From RGZA01 sp964568585 (GTDB taxonomy: Bacteria > Pseudomonadota > Alphaproteobacteria > UBA9219 > RGZA01), in NCBI GenBank assembly GCA_964568585.1, contig CAZMQI010000002.1, forward strand, positions 86,032 through 150,031: a DNA stretch of 64,000 nucleotides, in the 5' to 3' direction. Shown here one piece after another: positions 60,201 through 64,000 of this stretch. The notes beneath the pieces were generated by a model. It did not search any database. It was not told where the DNA came from and saw only the letters and a program-made list of their open reading frames with translations. Position numbers and translations under genes: made by a program. Within the stretch, counting starts at the first letter, position 1. Each line of letters begins with the position of its first letter.

Positions 60201-61715
60201 ATGACCGATTACATAAAAAAAATAACCAACGCGAAGGTTTACGATATCGCACTAAAAACATCGCTCGATGCGATGCCGCGTCTTTCCCGCCGTCTTGAAG
60301 CGGAAGTGTTGTTGAAGCGCGAGGATTTACAGCCCGTATTCTCCTTTAAGCTGCGCGGGGCCTATAACCGTATTTCGCAGCTATCCCAGGCCGCACGTAA
60401 AGCGGGCGTCATTTGTGCATCCGCCGGTAATCACGCACAGGGCGTCGCCCTATCCGCGCAGCGCCTTGGTATCAAGGCAATGATTGTCATGCCCATCACC
60501 ACACCCCCCATCAAGATTGACGCCGTACGTTATTTTGGCGGCGATGTGGTATTGCATGGTGATACTTTCGATGAAGCCTATCTGCATGCACGTGAATTGG
60601 AATCGAAACACGGCGCGACCTTCATTCATCCATATGATGATCCGGATATCATCGCTGGCCAAGGCACCATTGGCATGGAAATCCTGCAACAATTCCAAGG
60701 CCCCATCGAAGCGATTTTTGTGCCGATTGGCGGTGGCGGATTAGCTGCGGGCGTTGCAACTTATGTCAAACACACGCAACCCCATGTCAAAGTTATCGGC
60801 GTGGAACCGGTTGATGCAGCATCGATGAAAGCAGCAATTGCAGCAGGCAGCCGCGTTGTGCTTGACCGTGTTGGCTTGTTTGCCGATGGCGTTGCCGTGC
60901 GCCAAGCTGGCGAAGAGACATTCCGTCTTTGCCGCGAATACCTTGATGACGTGTTGGTGGCCGATACCGATGAAATGTGCGCGGCAATTAAAGATATTTT
61001 TGAAGATACACGTGTTATCGCCGAGCCGGCAGGTGCGCTGGCACTTGCTGGACTTAAAACCTATGCTGAACAGAACCCAAAACGCACCGGCGCGCTGATT
61101 GCCATCAACAGCGGTGCCAATATGAATTTCGACCGTCTGCGCCATGTCGCGGAACGCGCCGAAATCGGCGAAGACCGCGAAATGTTGTTGGCCGTCACTA
61201 TTCCGGAAGAGCCCGGCAGCTATCGCCGCTTCGTGCAATTGCTGGGCTCGCGCATTGTCACCGAATTTAATTACCGGTATGCAGAAGGCCAAGACGCACA
61301 TGTGTTTGTTGGCTTGAAGATGGATCATGCCAGCACACAGAAAGAAAAGATCCTAACGGAGCTTGGTAATGCCGGCTATAAAGCCATCGACATCAGTGAA
61401 GATGAAACCGCAAAACTCCATATCCGCTATATGGTGGGCGGGCGTGCGCCAAATCTGCACAATGAAATGCTATTGCGGTTTGAATTTCCGGAACGCCCCG
61501 GTGCATTGATGAAATTCCTGGACAGTATGGAAGCAAGCTGGAACATCACCCTGTTCCATTACCGCAATCACGGTGCGGATTATGGCCGCGTATTAGTCGG
61601 TGTGGAGGTTCCGCAAAAGGACCGGAAACATTTCACGGAACAACTCAATAAACTGGGTTATCCGTATGAAGAAGAAACGAATAACCCAGCCTATCAGATG
61701 TTCCTAGGTCACTAA
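60201..61715 (+). CDS. ilvA: Threonine dehydratase (biosynthetic type)
   Basis: 504 residues from the ATG at 60201 (MTDYIKKITNAKVYDIA), close to the E. coli enzyme (514). PLP Lys lies in SFKLRGAYN (about residue 49); SAGNHAQG and the Gly loop IGGGGLAAGV complete the cofactor site. Two C-terminal regulatory (ACT-like) domains (LLAVTIPEEPGSYRRF ... LLRFEFPERPGALMKF) permit isoleucine feedback. It makes 2-oxobutanoate, the first step to isoleucine. The Shine-Dalgarno is weak, so the start is moderately certain. Confidence 0.93.
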   Translation: MTDYIKKITNAKVYDIALKTSLDAMPRLSRRLEAEVLLKREDLQPVFSFKLRGAYNRISQLSQAARKAGVICASAGNHAQGVALSAQRLGIKAMIVMPITTPPIKIDAVRYFGGDVVLHGDTFDEAYLHARELESKHGATFIHPYDDPDIIAGQGTIGMEILQQFQGPIEAIFVPIGGGGLAAGVATYVKHTQPHVKVIGVEPVDAASMKAAIAAGSRVVLDRVGLFADGVAVRQAGEETFRLCREYLDDVLVADTDEMCAAIKDIFEDTRVIAEPAGALALAGLKTYAEQNPKRTGALIAINSGANMNFDRLRHVAERAEIGEDREMLLAVTIPEEPGSYRRFVQLLGSRIVTEFNYRYAEGQDAHVFVGLKMDHASTQKEKILTELGNAGYKAIDISEDETAKLHIRYMVGGRAPNLHNEMLLRFEFPERPGALMKFLDSMEASWNITLFHYRNHGADYGRVLVGVEVPQKDRKHFTEQLNKLGYPYEEETNNPAYQMFLGH

Positions 61716-62527
61716 GGCGCTACTGAACGGTAAACCACGTTGCCTTGGTCTTGCACGGGTTGCATATTGCCTTGTACCGGATATGCAGCAGGCATGGGTT
61801 GCTGCACAGCTTGCGGTGTCGAAGCGGGCGCATAAGCAGGTGCTGGTGGTTGCACCATGACATTCTTCACTTCAGTCTTGGTGTATTGTACTTCCAGTTC
61901 CACACGGCGATCGGCGCCTAAACATTCAATCTGGTTTTGCTTGGACGTATGCTTCGAGCAGTTGGTAATGGGTTGGCTTTTACCCACCCCGCGCACCTTG
62001 GCGATTTGCGTATTCAAATAACCGCGCTCGGCTAAATAATCATGCACGGCCTTAGCGCGTTTTTCAGATAACGCAACGTTGTATGAATTGGATCCGATGC
62101 GATCGGCATACCCCACAATATCCGCGCCGCGTACGGATGAAGCTGCGGATAATTTTGTAGCAACCGCGTCCAGTTTGGTTTTGGCACCCGGCGTTAATTG
62201 TGCGCTGTTGAAATTGAAGTACACGATCTTTTCATCCGAACTTAGAATGTCGCGGCGCTCTTGAACCATCACGGGCGCTGGCGGTGGTGGTGGAGGCGGC
62301 GGCACATAGGCTGCAACTTTCGGTGGAGGCGGTGCAGGCGCACACGGGTCACCCGGTGCTTGCCAATCGGTACGTACACAGGTGCCGCTTAATTGCGTAC
62401 GGACAATCTGGCCATCTCTTGCACGCACCACTTTTTTATCGGTTACTGCAGCATCGGCACTCAATACGCTTGCGCAGAACATACCGACCGTGAGCAGAAC
62501 ATTTAAAATGGTCTTCATCTTATTCAT
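61712..62527 (-). CDS. OmpA-family outer membrane / peptidoglycan-binding protein
   Basis: 271 residues from the ATG at 62527, with GGAGACC upstream. Signal peptide at ~1-26 (LSADA-AV). Residues ~60-95 are a Pro-rich linker (PPPPPPPP). The OmpA C-terminal domain (~100-225) has VYFNFNSAQLTPGAKTKLD, GYADRIGS and the ALSEKRAKAV helix. A Pro/Gln/Ala-rich tail follows. There is no beta barrel, so it is periplasmic or a lipoprotein-like linker to peptidoglycan (no lipobox is visible). Two extra Cys (ITNCSKHTSKQNQIEC) may form a disulfide. Confidence 0.9.
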   Translation of the reverse strand: MNKMKTILNVLLTVGMFCASVLSADAAVTDKKVVRARDGQIVRTQLSGTCVRTDWQAPGDPCAPAPPPPKVAAYVPPPPPPPPAPVMVQERRDILSSDEKIVYFNFNSAQLTPGAKTKLDAVATKLSAASSVRGADIVGYADRIGSNSYNVALSEKRAKAVHDYLAERGYLNTQIAKVRGVGKSQPITNCSKHTSKQNQIECLGADRRVELEVQYTKTEVKNVMVQPPAPAYAPASTPQAVQQPMPAAYPVQGNMQPVQDQGNVVYRSVAP

Positions 62528-62631
62528 CTTGGTGGTCTCCTTAATAAGCATTTTTTATCAAGGTCAGGGTTTCATATGCGGTCTTAGGAAACCATTTGCA
62601 CCTGCGCCCTTCGTATAAAAGAGCAATAAAG

Positions 62632-62787
62632 ATGCCTGCAAGCAACCATCTACCCGTAACCATGAAATGCTCGGAAGCTGTGTTATGGAAATCATCCGCC
62701 AAACCCGTTGTTGAAATTATTAAAGCGGCAGACGTGAAGTCGGCCGGTAAACAACATGTTGCTTCTGTTGACTTAAGCGATAAATAA
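62632..62787 (+). CDS. Doubtful small ORF, 51 aa
   Basis: ATG at 62632 (MPASNHLPVTMKCSEAVLW) to a TAA at 62787. Polar, Lys/Val-rich C-terminal half, no signal, no family, no clear binding site. It fills a gap between ompA-like and the ligase gene. It may be a real small protein, but support is weak. Confidence 0.3.
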   Translation: MPASNHLPVTMKCSEAVLWKSSAKPVVEIIKAADVKSAGKQHVASVDLSDK

Positions 62788-62961
62788 TCTGCGGGATTAA
62801 TATTCCCCTTATGGGTTCTTTATTCTGTTACCATGCGTTGGGTATCGGAAAAACACCTCTGGTTCGGTCATGCTAGCGGCACAAAACGACCCCATAAAAA
62901 ACATAACCCCTAACACTTAAAGCCGCACACACTGCCCACACTATATATTTAAGGACAACGC

Positions 62962-64000
62962 ATGATTATTGATTTCGTAAAAGCGCTCGGAAATCTTAAG
63001 AACTTTGGTTCAAAGCAAAATGCGGTTAAGCGCAGCCTTGTCGAACAAACCGAATTCAAAAAGAATATTGAACTCACGATTGGTGTTGAAACGGAGTTTC
63101 AACTCATTCACCGCGACACACATCAGCCTGTGCCGCTCGCTGATAATGTGCAAAAAGCTTTCTCACAGAGCAAAAATATCACCCCCGAATCATCCCTTTC
63201 GATGGTAGAGATTATCACCAGTGTACAAAAGGATGCACATGGCATCGAAAAAGAGCTGGGTACGCTATACAAAGAATTCGAAACTATCACCGATAATCTG
63301 GATGCTGTTCCGCTTGCCAGCGGCTGCCACCCATCCGTCCATTACCGCAATGTGCAAACACGTGGCGATGAACGTTATCTCGATAACATCAACCGGTTTC
63401 AACATGTGATGCGTCAATGGATTGCCTGCGGTATGCATATCCATATTGCGATGAAGAATGAACGCGAATGCATCCGGTTCATGAATTTTTTCCGCTATTT
63501 CATCCCGCATTTCACTGCGCTTTCGGCCAGCTCTCCCTTCTGGCAGGGCGATGATACCGGCCTGCACAGCAACCGCGCAATGCTGAACGAAGCATTGCCC
63601 ACGGCGTCGTTGTTGCATTCAGTAAGGACATGGGAAGATTTCCAACAGCAAGTCAAAGTATTGGAGATTTCCGGTGTCATCAAACACATCAAGGATTTGT
63701 GGTGGGATTTACGGCCTAGCTGCGGTTACGGCACACTTGAACTTCGGATGTGCGATATGCCAACCAATATGCAGGAATTGAAAGCTATCACCGCTTTTTC
63801 GCATGCGCTGGCACATTGGTTTGAAGCCAACGGCGATTGGCTCACCCATATGAACCCGCCAAAGGAATGGATTGCGCGTGAAAATAAATGGCGCGCCATC
63901 CGTCATGGACTGTCGGCCGAGCTGATTAAGGATGTGGATGGTTCAACAACCAATATGCGCGCCGATATAGACCAATGGCTGGAACGCATCAAAGACAGCG
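62962..64000 (+). CDS. GCS2-family carboxylate-amine ligase (YbdK-like), 3' truncated
   Basis: Starts at 62962 (MIIDFVKALGNLKNF), with AAGGACAA upstream, and runs open off the window (346 codons). Family marks: LTIGVETEFQLIH (ATP/metal Glu, about residue 42), WIACGMHIHI, ALSASSPFWQGDDTGLHSNR and LWWDLRPSCGYGTLELRMCD. GCS2 members are ATP-dependent glutamate-cysteine-type ligases; YbdK has weak gamma-glutamylcysteine synthetase activity, and other members act on different amines. The C-terminus is outside the window. Confidence 0.92.
   Translation, partial: MIIDFVKALGNLKNFGSKQNAVKRSLVEQTEFKKNIELTIGVETEFQLIHRDTHQPVPLADNVQKAFSQSKNITPESSLSMVEIITSVQKDAHGIEKELGTLYKEFETITDNLDAVPLASGCHPSVHYRNVQTRGDERYLDNINRFQHVMRQWIACGMHIHIAMKNERECIRFMNFFRYFIPHFTALSASSPFWQGDDTGLHSNRAMLNEALPTASLLHSVRTWEDFQQQVKVLEISGVIKHIKDLWWDLRPSCGYGTLELRMCDMPTNMQELKAITAFSHALAHWFEANGDWLTHMNPPKEWIARENKWRAIRHGLSAELIKDVDGSTTNMRADIDQWLERIKDS

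Overview
The window is chromosomal DNA from an alphaproteobacterium. The lineage call rests on an RcdA-type (DUF1465) CtrA-degradation regulator, a complete ccoNOQP-ccoGHIS (fixNOQP-GHIS) cluster, tRNA-Trp directly upstream of secE-nusG, and a TipN-like polar coiled-coil protein at the left edge. I cannot place it below class level. Gene density is high and convergent genes repeatedly share stop-codon bases. I see no transposases, rRNA genes or CRISPR arrays. Ten Ns inside rpoC mark an assembly junction.

Layout. 1-9.3 kb: a truncated membrane coiled-coil protein, a DUF305 periplasmic protein, mutS, a self-regulated-looking XRE regulator and a SulP transporter. 9.3-31.5 kb: the transcription/translation core on the minus strand, in an unusual order. 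Read in the direction of transcription it is rpoB-rpoC, then tRNA-Trp-secE-nusG, then rplK-rplA, then rplJ-rplL. This is a circular permutation of the canonical secE-nusG-rplKAJL-rpoBC order, with unrelated genes (rluD, an asparaginase, an isochorismatase-like hydrolase and several unknowns) between the blocks. rpmE lies just beyond rpoB.

31.6-36 kb: a cysteine-motif operon (an 821-aa low-complexity protein with a Cys-rich tail, a 50-aa protein and a 190-aa protein), divergent from an NMT1/SsuA-like binding protein. The two directions share an intergenic region with twin Fur/Irr-like palindromes. This is my first candidate for an undescribed system. 36-38.6 kb: flagellin, rcdA, tRNA-Gln, and a small AT-rich insert flanked by a partial repeat of the tRNA 3' end.

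38.7-53.6 kb: a low-oxygen region. It has a Crp/Fnr regulator with a C-terminal Cys cluster, and a perfect FNR box between a host-attachment/BaeRF-like gene and an operon of beta-CASP RNase, AMP/thymidine phosphorylase and PRPP-synthetase homologue. A second FNR/FixK-like box precedes an alcohol dehydrogenase-Kir channel pair. The cbb3 oxidase genes and their assembly genes follow, headed by a previously uncalled 43-codon membrane ORF that abuts ccoN. The RNase-phosphorylase-PRPP grouping suggests RNA turnover and ribonucleotide salvage switched on with microaerobic respiration (inference). This is my second candidate.

53.6-64 kb: OmpW, an ABC-2 exporter, a COG2509 flavoprotein, Ohr, a VOC protein, a chalcone-isomerase-like periplasmic protein, threonine dehydratase, an OmpA-family protein and a truncated GCS2 carboxylate-amine ligase.
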